Counted from the stretch's first letter, positions 36,815 through 46,435 are shown. The stretch is 64,000 nucleotides of DNA from Acinetobacter apis (GCF_900197575.1 NZ_FZLN01000003.1:240365-304364); one strand, 5' to 3'. A program made the numbers and translations. Notes: generated by a model from the sequence alone, not told the origin.

Positions 36815-38593
36815 TTATGCGTCTTTTTTCGTTTGCTCACGTAAGCGAATGCCTAAATCTCTGAGCTGATTTGCTTCAACAGGCGCAGGGGCTTCTGTTA
36901 ATGGGCATTCTGCTGTTTTGGTTTTCGGGAAAGCAATTACATCACGAATAGATTGCGCACCAGTCATGAGCATCACTAAACGATCTAAACCAAATGCCAA
37001 ACCGCCATGTGGAGGTGCACCATATTTTAAAGCATCTAATAAGAAGCTAAATTTATCTTCAGCTTCTTCATCAGAAATACCCAATGCTTTGAAAATTGCT
37101 TTTTGCATTTCTAAGGTATAAATACGTAATGAACCACCACCAATTTCTGTACCGTTTAATACCATGTCATAAGCCACAGACAATGCATTACCAGGATCAT
37201 TGGTTACGTCTTCAACACTGCTTTTTGGCAGGGTAAACGGGTGGTGGACTGACGTCCATTTACCATCATCAGTTTCTTCAAACATTGGGAAGTCAACCAC
37301 CCAAAGAGGTGCCCAATCTGATGTTGCAAGTTTTAAGTCATGACCGATTTTGACACGTAACGCGCCAAGTGCATCATTAACAATCTTCGCTTTATCTGCA
37401 CCGAAGAAGACGATATCGCCATTTTCTGCACCAACACGCTCAAGCAGTTGTAGCACAATTGGCTCAATGAATTTAACGATTGGAGATTGCAGACCTTCAA
37501 TGCCTTTTTCAAGCTCGTTGACTTTAATATAAGCTAAGCCTTTTGCACCATAGATGCCGACAAACTTCGTGTATTCATCAATTTGGCTGCGTGATAATGC
37601 ACTTGCATTTGGAACACGCAGTGCAGCAATACGACCTTTAGGATCATTCGCTGGGCCAGAGAAAACTTTGAACTCAACATCTTTCATCAAGTCAGCCACA
37701 TCAACCAATTTTAATGGAATACGTAGGTCAGGCTTGTCTGATGCATAGTCACGAATCGCTTCGCTATATGGCATTTTTTGGAAAGGTGCAAATTCAATAT
37801 TGAGTAAATCACTAAATAGTTTTTTGGTCATACCTTCCATCAAATCCATGATGTCATCATCATTTAAAAATGATGTTTCAATGTCGATCTGAGTAAATTC
37901 TGGTTGACGGTCAGCACGCAAATCTTCATCACGGAAGCATTTAGCGATTTGATAGTAGCGATCGATTCCGCCTACCATGAGCAATTGTTTGAATAACTGT
38001 GGTGATTGTGGCAATGCGTAAAAGCTACCATTTGATACACGGCTTGGTACCAAATAATCACGAGCACCTTCAGGTGTTGCACGCGTTAAAATTGGTGTTT
38101 CAACATCTAAGAAGCCATGGTCATCTAAGTAGTTACGAATTAGATTGGTCACTTTTGAACGGAATCTTAAACGATCTAACATTTCTGGACGACGAATGTC
38201 TAAGAAACGATATTTTAGGCGGATATCTTCAGAAACTGTGGTGTTTTCATCATTCAAAGGGAATGGCGGTGTTTCAGAGGCAGCTAAAACCTCAATGTCT
38301 TTTCCTAAGACTTCAATTTGACCGCTTACCATATTGGCATTTTCAGTGCCTTCATAACGCTTGCGAACACGACCTGTAATTTTTAATACAAATTCTGAAC
38401 GTGCTTTATCTGCTGTTGCAAATGCTTCTGGAGTATCAGGGTCAATAACAACTTGTACTAAACCATCACGATCACGCATATCAAGGAAAATGACACCGCC
38501 ATGATCTCGGCGACGGTGTACCCAACCGCATATTGTAATTGTTTGATCAATTTGGGCTTCTGTAATTGAGCCGCAGTAATGAGTTCGCATCAT
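36815..38593 (-). CDS. aspS: Aspartyl-tRNA synthetase
   Basis: Class II synthetase of 592 residues. The N-terminal OB fold has [26 protein letters not shown]. Motif 2 is near [18 protein letters not shown] and motif 3 is [13 protein letters not shown], with the large bacterial insertion domain between. It charges tRNA-Asp and, in bacteria lacking AsnRS, sometimes tRNA-Asn. ATGATG gives two equal starts (38593, 38590). In Acinetobacter it marks the right border of the outer-core locus. Confidence 0.97.
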   Translation of the reverse strand: MMRTHYCGSITEAQIDQTITICGWVHRRRDHGGVIFLDMRDRDGLVQVVIDPDTPEAFATADKARSEFVLKITGRVRKRYEGTENANMVSGQIEVLGKDIEVLAASETPPFPLNDENTTVSEDIRLKYRFLDIRRPEMLDRLRFRSKVTNLIRNYLDDHGFLDVETPILTRATPEGARDYLVPSRVSNGSFYALPQSPQLFKQLLMVGGIDRYYQIAKCFRDEDLRADRQPEFTQIDIETSFLNDDDIMDLMEGMTKKLFSDLLNIEFAPFQKMPYSEAIRDYASDKPDLRIPLKLVDVADLMKDVEFKVFSGPANDPKGRIAALRVPNASALSRSQIDEYTKFVGIYGAKGLAYIKVNELEKGIEGLQSPIVKFIEPIVLQLLERVGAENGDIVFFGADKAKIVNDALGALRVKIGHDLKLATSDWAPLWVVDFPMFEETDDGKWTSVHHPFTLPKSSVEDVTNDPGNALSVAYDMVLNGTEIGGGSLRIYTLEMQKAIFKALGISDEEAEDKFSFLLDALKYGAPPHGGLAFGLDRLVMLMTGAQSIRDVIAFPKTKTAECPLTEAPAPVEANQLRDLGIRLREQTKKDA

Positions 38594-39022
38594 GGCGTGC
38601 TATGTCCAACGTCTATTGTGTAAAATTAGATTAAAGTAAGGCAAAGCATACTTATAGAAACGTTCAATTATGCATGTTTACAGGTATTGGCTCAAGGATT
38701 TGTTCAAAAACATGGTAAAGCGAGCAATGTATACATAATCTATTATAAAAATGGTATGAAAGATAAAGTATGATTTGGATGATGTGCAATGTCAGCGATA
38801 TGAATTACTCATCAATAAGTAGAGAAATAAACGAGGATGAATAAATATATAAAACATAGATATCATTCATCCTTGATTGATTCCTATAAGCACAAGTGCA
38901 GTTGGGAGAATATTGTAGACCGTAATCTACAATACAAATATTTTATCATTGAGTAAAAGTAATGTTATCTTAAATTGTTGTTTATATTAGGAGATATAAT
39001 TGGTTAAATAAATCTTAAAGCA
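38594..39022. other. AT-rich intergenic stretch without a clear gene
   Basis: This holds the aspS upstream region and short open stretches with no ribosome site. Two dyads are visible: AGGATGAAT/ATTCATCCT (38834-38842 with 38865-38873, 22-base loop), and TATTGTAGA/TCTACAATA (38911-38919 with 38926-38934, 6-base loop CCGTAA). Neither has a T-run suited to termination. A frame around 38640-38770 reads as protein-like but lacks a start. Confidence 0.5.
38911..38934. repeat. 9-bp inverted repeat with 6-base loop
   Basis: TATTGTAGA and TCTACAATA are perfect complements around CCGTAA. It may be an operator or a small-RNA hairpin; it is not followed by a U-tract. Confidence 0.5.
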
Positions 39023-39259
39023 TCATGATCCTGAAATAATAAGTTTTGTTTTAGAGGAAATTCTTTTCCATGCCCATAGTTTTCCAATTTGACCATCAAC
39101 ATATATTTTAGTGTCTATATGTGCTTCACTTTGATGCACTTTTGATGGTTTTTTCTCTGAAAATACAAAAAAGAACTCTCCGCCAATTGCTTGAATATAA
39201 GCGACTTGGTCGGTAATAAATACGGGTTCTGAAGTAAGTTTAACTGCTTTTGTTTTCAT
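39023..39259 (-). CDS. Small hypothetical protein (78 aa)
   Basis: A frame of 78 residues preceded by GGAGCTAGAGT just before the ATG, a good ribosome site. The product is rich in Lys and Ser, with beta-like segments AYIQAIGGEFFFVFS and KIYVDGQIGKLWAWKRIS, no signal peptide and no membrane helix. No family is recognised. It lies alone in a sparse, very AT-rich pocket beside a decayed secretion gene, which suggests a horizontally acquired remnant or a young gene. Confidence 0.5.
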   Translation of the reverse strand: MKTKAVKLTSEPVFITDQVAYIQAIGGEFFFVFSEKKPSKVHQSEAHIDTKIYVDGQIGKLWAWKRISSKTKLIISGS

Positions 39260-39549
39260 ACTCTAGCTCCATGAGCGGTAACATTTTTTATGTGATAGGG
39301 ATTGTTTTATGTTATTCACCTCCAAATATAATAATAGTATAGTTGCTGAGCATAAATGAAGTTTCAATAGAGAGTTTGTGTTTATACTATTTTTATTTGT
39401 ATAGATATTTTTCTAAACATAATGAATAAAATAATTGTTTGTTTTTATTGAATATTTATTTTGTCTTGGTTTTTTTTTAAATAAATTAGTTATTAAATCA
39501 TAGACCTAGATTTTAGAATAAATAATGCAGTGCTATATATTGATAATTT

Positions 39550-39570
39550 ATAATTACATTATGTAATTAT
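39550..39570. repeat. 21-bp palindrome
   Basis: ATAATTACAT and ATGTAATTAT are perfect inverted copies separated by one base. They lie next to a second dyad and upstream of the HlyD remnant end. A regulator site or a mobile-element end is possible; nothing in the sequence decides. Confidence 0.6.
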
Positions 39571-39576
39571 TATAGC

Positions 39577-39611
39577 GAGAATCGTTCTTTAATATGTAAG
39601 AAACGATTCTC
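39577..39611. repeat. 10-bp inverted repeat GAGAATCGTT/AACGATTCTC
   Basis: GAGAATCGTT at 39577-39586 and AACGATTCTC at 39602-39611 are perfect complements around a 15-base loop. It lies just beyond the stop of the HlyD-like remnant on the minus strand and could be its former terminator, although the U-tract is poor. Confidence 0.65.
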
Positions 39612-39630
39612 AAGTGACGTTTAAATGAAT

Positions 39631-39800
39631 TTACCGTTCTCTTAATGCTTCTTTGGCTTTATTAAATGGTTTTAATAAATATTCTAAAATAGTCTTTTTG
39701 CCTGTTTGGATATCAACCGTTGCGACCGGTCACGATTGGTGCGAATATAAACCCGATAGTAAATCACTTTCACTTCACCTTTTATTATTACACTGATATC
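39631..39800 (-). pseudogene. Decayed 3' end of an HlyD-type type I secretion adaptor
   Basis: On the minus strand, bases from about 39800 to 39732 read KGEVKVIYYRVYIRTNR. After a frame change near 39724-39734, bases 39729-39631 read ATVDIQTGKKTILEYL and then KPFNKAKEALRER with a stop. These are consecutive blocks of the C-terminus of HlyD/RaxA-family membrane-fusion proteins, but the roughly 20 residues normally between them (ending in PGM) are missing. So this is a remnant with an internal deletion and frameshift. No ABC transporter or TolC partner is nearby. Confidence 0.8.
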
Positions 39801-39984
39801 TATGAAAATAAGGTATTGAATTAAAATATATTATAAGAATATTTATTCAAAAGGTGTTTTTTGATTTAACTTTCGACTTTTAATGAATTGTTTCGATGAA
39901 GAACGAGAAATGAAGATAACACCTTGAATCTTTTTCAATTAAATCAAATATGCCAAAGCTGAATAAAACTTGTAAAAATAAAAA

Positions 39985-39998
39985 TATGTTATAACATA
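39985..39998 (+). promoter_or_regulatory. Zur-box-like operator before znuD
   Basis: TATGTTATAACATA is a perfect 14-bp palindrome, closely matching the GTTATA-TATAAC core of gammaproteobacterial Zur sites. It ends about 30 bases before the receptor start codon, where it could cover the promoter. Zinc-loaded Zur would repress the receptor gene. Confidence 0.75.
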
Positions 39999-40026
39999 AC
40001 GATAATTTATGTTAGGCCATTTTCAG

Positions 40027-42072
40027 ATGTCACAACCACACCGTTTATTGACTTTGTCTTTACTTGCGCTTTCTATACAAACTGCATTTGCTCAAGATTT
40101 GCCTGCCAATGTGGATTTACCTGCCATTGAATTAAAAGCAGTCAAAGAACAAGCTGTTCCTTTAGATAAAGAAGCAGGCGATTTATCAATCAAACAAGAT
40201 CAGCTTATTCAAGGGGCAACGACCATTGGTAATGCATTAAATGGTCAAGCAGGTATTTATGCAGCACAATATACAGGCGGTGTAAGTCGTCCTGTTATTC
40301 GTGGTTTAGATGGAGCTCGAGTAAAAATTACACAAAATGGTGGTGATGCACTTGATGTATCCTCAGTTTCTCCTGATCATGCGGTAACAGTAAACCCCAA
40401 TACAGCACAAGAAATTCAAGTGTTGAAAGGACCTGAAAGTTTACTTTATGCAGCAGGGTCGGTGGGCGGTTTAGTGAATGTGGTTGAGCACACAATTCCA
40501 AATAAGATGCCAGATCAGGGCTATACAGGACGTGTAGGTGCCCGTTATAACAGTGGCAATGATGAAATGCTGTATTCAGGTCAAGCCACAGTGGCATTAG
40601 GGTCACAATTTGCACTCAGTGCGGGTGGACTGACACGCGATGCCAACAGTTATATTTTACCTCGAAACTTACAGGGCACAGAACGCCGAGAAGACAATAC
40701 GTTTGCACGCTCTAAAGATGCCAATGTTGGGGCATCTTGGATTTTTGATCGTGGTTATGCAGGTGTTTCTTATAGTGAGCGACGTGACCGATATGGTATT
40801 CCAGGCGATAATGCAGCATATGGTGCTTGTGAAATCAATGCGCTTGGCACAGCATTTTTACCCGATAGTTGCGGCGCTGCGGAAGAAGAGCATGGCGACT
40901 CAGCATGGATCAATCTCAAAGAAAAACGCTATGACTTTAAATCTGAGTTAAATGACCCATTTGTTGGTTTTTCTAAGTTATCTGCACAAGCCAATTATAC
41001 CGAATATCAACATGCAGAAATGGATGGTGATACACCAGAAACGACATTTAGAAGTCGTGGTACAGATGCACGAATTGTATTAGACAATAAAGCATGGGCA
41101 AATGGTTGGACGGGGCAAGTTGGGGTTCAATATACAGGGCAGCGTTTAACCATTGCAGGTGATGAGTCGCTGATGGACCCAACCAATACACAGCGTTATA
41201 GTTTATTTGCATTGCAAGAAAAACAATATAATAATTTTCACTTTCAACTGTCATCACGTATAGACCATCAAAAGATTGATATCACACAGGGTGAAACCAA
41301 TCCAGATGCTAAAAACTATCAAGACACAGCATATTCAGTGGCAGCAGCAACAGCTTGGGAGTTTATTCCCAACTATAAGCTGTCACTCACTGCATCACAC
41401 CAAGAACGTTTGCCAATGGCTCAAGAGCTTTACTCTAATGGCAAGCACATGGCGACCAATACCTATGAACTTGGCAATGATGACCTGAGTAAAGAAAAAT
41501 CAAACAATGTAGAATTGGGCTTACATGTAGATCAAGACCGCTTAAAATATAATATCAATGTATTTCACAATTGGTTTGATGGTTTTATTTATGCCAATAC
41601 ATTGGACCGATATCAAGATTTCCGCTTAATTCAATATAGCCAATCTAAAGCACGTTTTTATGGTGTCGATGGTGATATCAGTTATCAATTCTCACCTGTT
41701 TATCAAGTGAGTTTATTTGGCGATTATGTTCGTGGTAAATTAGACCAAGAGGGCAACGCACCACGTATTCCAGGTGGTCGTTTAGGCGCACGTGTAAAAG
41801 CACAGTTTGATGACCAATATGCTGCAAATGTTGAGTATTATCACGTCTTTAATCAGGATGATATTGCCAATTATGAAACAGGTGGGCAGGGTTATAACAT
41901 GGTTAATCTAGGTTTGTCTTATAGCAACCATTTAAATGGTAAAGTAGATTACCGTGTATATACTCAAGCCAATAACTTATTAGACAGCAAGGTGTATCAG
42001 CACGAATCATTTTTAGCGAATGTACCGCAAATGGGACGTAATTTTACCTTAGGGGTCGACTTTAGCTTCTAA
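40027..42072 (+). CDS. znuD: ZnuD-type TonB-dependent zinc receptor
   Basis: Outer-membrane receptor of 681 residues. A signal peptide ends near AFA-Q (residue 22). The plug domain has GGVSRPVIRGLDGARVKI and QIQVLKGP-like EIQVLKGPESLLYAAGSVGG (read in two parts, about residues 80-145). The barrel ends in an aromatic residue (FSF), and one extracellular loop has acidic and His residues (EEEHGD). Plug and ending match the ZnuD group, which imports zinc (or haem) with TonB energy. The palindromic Zur-box upstream supports zinc. ATG 40009 is an alternative start, and no strong ribosome site separates them. Confidence 0.85.
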   Translation: MSQPHRLLTLSLLALSIQTAFAQDLPANVDLPAIELKAVKEQAVPLDKEAGDLSIKQDQLIQGATTIGNALNGQAGIYAAQYTGGVSRPVIRGLDGARVKITQNGGDALDVSSVSPDHAVTVNPNTAQEIQVLKGPESLLYAAGSVGGLVNVVEHTIPNKMPDQGYTGRVGARYNSGNDEMLYSGQATVALGSQFALSAGGLTRDANSYILPRNLQGTERREDNTFARSKDANVGASWIFDRGYAGVSYSERRDRYGIPGDNAAYGACEINALGTAFLPDSCGAAEEEHGDSAWINLKEKRYDFKSELNDPFVGFSKLSAQANYTEYQHAEMDGDTPETTFRSRGTDARIVLDNKAWANGWTGQVGVQYTGQRLTIAGDESLMDPTNTQRYSLFALQEKQYNNFHFQLSSRIDHQKIDITQGETNPDAKNYQDTAYSVAAATAWEFIPNYKLSLTASHQERLPMAQELYSNGKHMATNTYELGNDDLSKEKSNNVELGLHVDQDRLKYNINVFHNWFDGFIYANTLDRYQDFRLIQYSQSKARFYGVDGDISYQFSPVYQVSLFGDYVRGKLDQEGNAPRIPGGRLGARVKAQFDDQYAANVEYYHVFNQDDIANYETGGQGYNMVNLGLSYSNHLNGKVDYRVYTQANNLLDSKVYQHESFLANVPQMGRNFTLGVDFSF

Positions 42073-42115
42073 TTTTCACCAAAAGAGACTTGAAAAATTA
42101 AGCAATACTATCTAG

Positions 42116-42142
42116 CCTAGCTTGTAAGAAGCTAGGTGTTTT
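42116..42142 (+). terminator. Hairpin with T-tract overlapping the next ribosome site
   Basis: CCTAGCTT and AAGCTAGG pair perfectly around GTAAG, followed by TGTTTTTT. It resembles a terminator for znuD, but the AGG of the second arm is also the best ribosome site for the phospholipase gene at 42145, so the structure could limit both read-through and translation. Confidence 0.7.
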
Positions 42143-42144
42143 TT

Positions 42145-43608
42145 ATGCGTATTTTTCAACGAATTAACAATAAATTAAATTGGTCCAAGCGACGATATTT
42201 AGCCCTGATTTTAGGCATGATTTTGATTGGTGATGTGAGCCTCTCAGTCTATCAAACGGTTAAACCATTGCCTGAAGGGGTCGATTTTACAGGTAAGCTG
42301 CATCATGCAGAAGTTGATTTCATTGCAGATCAAACATTTACTGATGCACAAGGCAAAAAACAATATCAGCAACATATTTTTGACACCATGTTAAGCATGG
42401 TTGCAGAGGCCAAGTCGACCATTGTGTTAGACATGTTTTTGTTCAATGATCAGTTGGGCAAAACAGCTGCACCACACCGTGCTTTAGCACAAGAAATGGT
42501 GGCGGCATTAATTGAAAAAAAACGTCGTCATCCTGACATGAGCATCACGGTTATTACAGATCCAATTAACTCATATTATGGGTCAATTGTCCCTGAGCAG
42601 GATGTGTTATTAAGACGGGTTGGTGTTGAAGTGATTGAAACAGATTTGATTCCATTACGTGCATCTAATCCAATTTGGACAGGATTTTGGTCATTATGTT
42701 GCCAAAATTTTGGTAATAGCCCTGGACAAGGTTGGTTACCCAATCCCTTAGGACCTGATAAATTAACGTTAAGAAGTTATTTGTCACTTTTAAACTTTAA
42801 AGCCAATCATCGTAAAACTTTGGTGGTAGATGGTGCATCGGGTTGGGAAGCATTGGTAACTTCACAAAATATTCATGCGGCAAGTTCTGCACATGATAAT
42901 GTCGCTTTACGTGTGAAAGGGCCTGCTGCGGTTGATGTATTAAATACAGAACAATCGATTGCAAAAATGTCAGGCGGCGAATTGCCATATGTCTTGATAG
43001 CAGATCATTCAAGTAATCCAACCTTACCGCAAGTACAAGTATTGACTGAAAAAGCCATTGAACGTGGTGTATTGTCATTGATTCGTTCTGCCAATGCCAA
43101 TGACCATATTCAAATGCTTATGTTTTATTTGTCTGACCGTGATGTGATTGAAGCATTAAAAGAAGCACAACTTCGTGGTGTTAAAATGAGCATTTTATTG
43201 GATCCAAACCAAGATGCGTTTGGCCGTACTAAAAACGGTATTCCAAATCGTCAAGTTGCCAAAGAGTTGCATGATGCAGGTATGACGGTGCGTTGGTGTA
43301 ATACGACAGGTGAGCAATGCCATAGCAAAATGGTTATTAGGCAATCAGGTGCAACACAAGAGCTGATTTTAGGTTCAGCCAATCTGACTGCCCGTAATTT
43401 AAACAACTATAATTTAGAAACCAATTTACGCGTGATTGGTCCTGCCAATGCCAAAGTATTTGTCGATGCAGAGCAATATTTTAATACCACATGGTCGAAT
43501 CCAAATGGAGAGCAACATAGTTTGCCTTATGAAAAATATGCAGACGCATCAAGCTTAAAATACATGGTATATCGCATTATGGAATGGTCAGGGTTATCTA
43601 CATTTTAA
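42145..43608 (+). CDS. Phospholipase D-like (HKD) membrane-anchored protein
   Basis: Protein of 487 residues with an N-terminal membrane anchor (about residues 15-40) and two PLD half-sites. HKD1 is complete (His222, Lys224, Asp229 in NHRKTLVVD). HKD2 has His393 and Lys395 in CHSKMVIR and the following GSANLT, but the usual Asp is not at the expected place. Such enzymes cut or swap phosphodiester head groups, as in cardiolipin synthases. ATG 42145 has TAGG eight bases upstream; GTG 42136 is in the hairpin arm. It may share control with znuD. Confidence 0.75.
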   Translation: MRIFQRINNKLNWSKRRYLALILGMILIGDVSLSVYQTVKPLPEGVDFTGKLHHAEVDFIADQTFTDAQGKKQYQQHIFDTMLSMVAEAKSTIVLDMFLFNDQLGKTAAPHRALAQEMVAALIEKKRRHPDMSITVITDPINSYYGSIVPEQDVLLRRVGVEVIETDLIPLRASNPIWTGFWSLCCQNFGNSPGQGWLPNPLGPDKLTLRSYLSLLNFKANHRKTLVVDGASGWEALVTSQNIHAASSAHDNVALRVKGPAAVDVLNTEQSIAKMSGGELPYVLIADHSSNPTLPQVQVLTEKAIERGVLSLIRSANANDHIQMLMFYLSDRDVIEALKEAQLRGVKMSILLDPNQDAFGRTKNGIPNRQVAKELHDAGMTVRWCNTTGEQCHSKMVIRQSGATQELILGSANLTARNLNNYNLETNLRVIGPANAKVFVDAEQYFNTTWSNPNGEQHSLPYEKYADASSLKYMVYRIMEWSGLSTF

Positions 43609-43620
43609 TTAGACGCACAA

Positions 43621-43648
43621 AAAAGCCTGTCCATTGACAGGCTTTTTT
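43621..43648. terminator. Bidirectional terminator
   Basis: AAAAGCCTGTC-CATT-GACAGGC followed by seven T residues forms a strong symmetrical hairpin between two converging genes. Confidence 0.9.
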
Positions 43649-43655
43649 TATAGGT

Positions 43656-44141
43656 TTAAGCAAGCTCATCATCTTCAGGATTTAGCTTTTGACGCTTAAT
43701 TTCATGCTTCACTCGAATCATTGATGGATAGTGCCAAGATGCATAGCGCACCACAAAAATAGAAGCGGCAAGAATTAAAATTGCACCTGTCACAATCACC
43801 AAGCCAATGTCAGCTTTATGGTCATGCTGAATAACTGAAATGAGTAAGCGTGTTAATGCTGTAATTGCAATATAGATTAGGAATCGTACAGGCATATGGT
43901 TGGTTTTAAAGTAAATCCCCACCATTGCGCCAAGTTCTAGATAGATAAAAAGTAATAAAATATCATCAATTGACGCATAAGGTTTATGCGTAAAAATATC
44001 TATAGTGGTATTCACACCTGACCATGCAATCATACAGCCAATAATAAATAGTGCGATATAATGAAATGCTTCAACAGCAAGATTTCCGATTTGATCAAGT
44101 TTTGTTTCAATACGACGGTATTTTGATTTTTTGGGGTCCAT
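43656..44141 (-). CDS. psiE: PsiE-family membrane protein
   Basis: Protein of 161 residues with four predicted helices and the family features YRRIETKLDQIGNLAVEAFHYIALFIIGCMI, FIYLELGAMVGIYFKTNHMPVRFLIYIAITALTRLLI (read over about residues 85-125) and a polar tail. E. coli PsiE is phosphate-starvation-inducible with unknown biochemical function. The gene stands alone between two terminators. The symbol rests on family resemblance only. Confidence 0.8.
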   Translation of the reverse strand: MDPKKSKYRRIETKLDQIGNLAVEAFHYIALFIIGCMIAWSGVNTTIDIFTHKPYASIDDILLLFIYLELGAMVGIYFKTNHMPVRFLIYIAITALTRLLISVIQHDHKADIGLVIVTGAILILAASIFVVRYASWHYPSMIRVKHEIKRQKLNPEDDELA

Positions 44142-44225
44142 AAGTCAGCCTGTCCTAGCTTATAAATACATATATTGTTAAGGCTAAGAATAAGCAAAAA
44201 CCATCAATTTTACTAACCATAAAAT

Positions 44226-44250
44226 GAAAAATACCTGCAAAAGCAGGCAT
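44226..44250 (-). terminator. Terminator of the small lipoprotein gene
   Basis: On the minus strand ATGCCTGC-TTTT-GCAGGTAT (one mismatch) is followed by TTTTTC. Confidence 0.7.
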
Positions 44251-44292
44251 TCTTCATCAAATTGTCATCGGCATCAGATCAAATCAATGCAT

Positions 44293-44580
44293 TTAAGGTT
44301 GTTTCGGCTTTGCATTTGGTTTAAAGCGTAATTCACACTGACCATCAATGACCTTACCATTGACTTGTGCTTGAACAGCTTGACCATCTTGTTTGCCTGT
44401 ACATAGCGTTTTAGATTGTTCAATCAGTGCTTTCATTTCGGGTGATTTTTTATGATCACGAGGTCCAAAGCGGCGATCACCATCTCTATTTGGGAAGTGG
44501 TCGAAGGTTGAACAGGCACTTAATAAGCTAACGCTGACCAAGCCCGTTACCATCATGAGGGTTTTAAGACGTGATTGCAT
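44293..44580 (-). CDS. Small lipoprotein, function unknown
   Basis: Protein of 95 residues with a type II signal: basic start, hydrophobic core and lipobox LLSAC, giving lipidation at Cys23. The mature part starts STFDHFPNRDGDRRFGPRDH, charged and disordered, then has a short domain with two Cys residues (TLCTG and GQCELRF) that may pair. GGTGGAT precedes the ATG. It is divergent from the two-component genes and has its own terminator. No family is recognised. Confidence 0.65.
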   Translation of the reverse strand: MQSRLKTLMMVTGLVSVSLLSACSTFDHFPNRDGDRRFGPRDHKKSPEMKALIEQSKTLCTGKQDGQAVQAQVNGKVIDGQCELRFKPNAKPKQP

Positions 44581-44698
44581 GGTTATCCACCTAAAAATAT
44601 TTTATTTAAATTTATACAACTAACATGGAGGAAGAATGGAGGATTTTTTGTGTCTATGTTGGTTAGAATAGCAATCAAATCAGATTTGAGTAGATTCT

Positions 44699-46435
44699 TT
44701 GAATAATCGTCGTATTCCTATTGCACTGCGTTTGTTTTCAACTGTGCTATGCACCACAGTCATTTTAACGACCGTGAGCTTAGGTGCATTTCAATGGACG
44801 ATGAAAGAAAACTTTGCCAAATATGTTGCAGATGTGGAAATGCAAAAGCTCGATCATTTAGTAGAAAATTTGGTCGGGATTTATGGCATTTATAGTGATT
44901 GGGGCGATGCCATTCAAGCTCAGATTTTACAAGTTGAGGGCAAACCCAACAGCAATGATTTTGATCAATTATCTCGCATGTGGTTACGCCGTCAATATGA
45001 TATTGCATTTCAACAGCGTTATTTTAAAGAAAATACCATGTTAAATGTGCCTAAAGGCTTAGACCAAAAAGAAAATAATGCCAAAAAAAGACATTTTACT
45101 GAGCAAGAAATTAAACTAATGCAAGAAAATTTGCCATCGGAATATCAACCTTTTGAAGGCATTAAATTTCCGTTAAACAGTAACCCTGGCATGTTTGGCA
45201 ATAAAAGAAACAGTCAGCCTGCACCATTTGATGTAGAAAAGTCTTTATTTGAGAAAAACAGTCTACCGAACACTTATAAAAATATTGATTTAAAAAATAC
45301 CATATCTAGAAAATTTTATCCGATGCCAGACCGTTTTGGTTTGAGCGCACGTTTAGCTTTATATGATGCCAAAAAACATTTTGTGGTCGGACCACCGCAG
45401 CAAGGAACGGTTGCCTTTCGACCATTGGTGGTGGGTGGTCGGGTGATTGGCTATTTAGGTTTACAACCGACCTTAGATCAAGATGATATTTTAAGTGTCA
45501 GTTTCTTTAGTACCCAAAAGCGCGTATTGCTTTTAATTTATGCTGTGACCGTCTTTGCAAGTTTAATTTTATCATTACTCCTTGCAACCTATTTTAAAAA
45601 GCCAATTCAGCAACTTTTACAAGCTGCACAAGAACTGACGAAAGGTAATTTTCAATATCAAATGCCTGTTAAACGAAATGATGAGTTAGGGGATTTGTCC
45701 TTTCAAATTAATAATTTGGCAGATATTTTAAATACCCATGAAAAATCGAGACGGCAATGGGTGGCAGACACCTCTCATGAGCTTAAAACGCCTTTGTCGG
45801 TGTTACAAGCACAAATTGAAGCCATGCAAGATGGTATTCGTAAACCGACACCAGAGCATTTATCTGCCATGATGCGTCAAGTCTCAAGCTTAAAAAAATT
45901 GACTCAAGATTTATCAGATTTAGCACAAGTCGAAGCTCAACAGCTTAAATGTTATTTTACAGATGCCGATCCATGGAAAATAATTGTAGAGGAAGTTGAA
46001 AACTTCAAACCAAAATTTGAGCAATCTCAACTGACAGTGACCATGCAAGGGGTGGGAACCATGTTGTCACTCGATCATGATCGTTTTAGACAAGTGATTG
46101 TCAACTTACTCAGCAATAGTATTCGGTATACTGAACAAGATGGTGAGATTCATATTCATACTGAGCAAACAGACATGTATTGGCGTGTTTATGTCGATGA
46201 TAGCCCATTGGGCGTAACCACAGAACAAATCAAACAATTGGGTGAACGTTTTTATCGCGTGGATGACTCACGGACTCGAAGTACTGGGGGAACAGGACTT
46301 GGCTTGGCATTGTCGGTAAAAATTATACAGGTCTTGGGCGGTGAGCTGTCTTTTGATCACTCACCACTTGGCGGATTGCGTTGCCAATTAACTTTTTTAA
46401 AACATATCAATTTGGATGAGGAAGGAAGTCGATGA
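44699..46435 (+). CDS. baeS: Sensor histidine kinase BaeS
   Basis: Membrane kinase of 578 residues with a TTG start; the only in-frame upstream codons end at a stop, so no ATG is available before the first helix. Helix 1 is at about residues 10-32, a periplasmic region of some 240 residues follows, helix 2 is near 278-300, then HAMP. The dimerisation motif DTSHELKTPLSVL has phosphoacceptor His360, and the catalytic domain has NLLSNSIRYT and GTGLGLALS. It pairs with the response regulator overlapping it by four bases. In A. baumannii BaeSR controls efflux pumps and envelope stress. Confidence 0.85.
   Translation: MNNRRIPIALRLFSTVLCTTVILTTVSLGAFQWTMKENFAKYVADVEMQKLDHLVENLVGIYGIYSDWGDAIQAQILQVEGKPNSNDFDQLSRMWLRRQYDIAFQQRYFKENTMLNVPKGLDQKENNAKKRHFTEQEIKLMQENLPSEYQPFEGIKFPLNSNPGMFGNKRNSQPAPFDVEKSLFEKNSLPNTYKNIDLKNTISRKFYPMPDRFGLSARLALYDAKKHFVVGPPQQGTVAFRPLVVGGRVIGYLGLQPTLDQDDILSVSFFSTQKRVLLLIYAVTVFASLILSLLLATYFKKPIQQLLQAAQELTKGNFQYQMPVKRNDELGDLSFQINNLADILNTHEKSRRQWVADTSHELKTPLSVLQAQIEAMQDGIRKPTPEHLSAMMRQVSSLKKLTQDLSDLAQVEAQQLKCYFTDADPWKIIVEEVENFKPKFEQSQLTVTMQGVGTMLSLDHDRFRQVIVNLLSNSIRYTEQDGEIHIHTEQTDMYWRVYVDDSPLGVTTEQIKQLGERFYRVDDSRTRSTGGTGLGLALSVKIIQVLGGELSFDHSPLGGLRCQLTFLKHINLDEEGSR

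Noticed and set aside
37999..38379. A 126-codon plus-strand frame inside aspS
   Set aside because: It is antisense to the conserved aspS motifs; no family features or ribosome site.
38911..38934. Possible XerC/XerD (dif or pdif) site
   Set aside because: The arms do not match the known XerC and XerD half-sites and the spacing is different.
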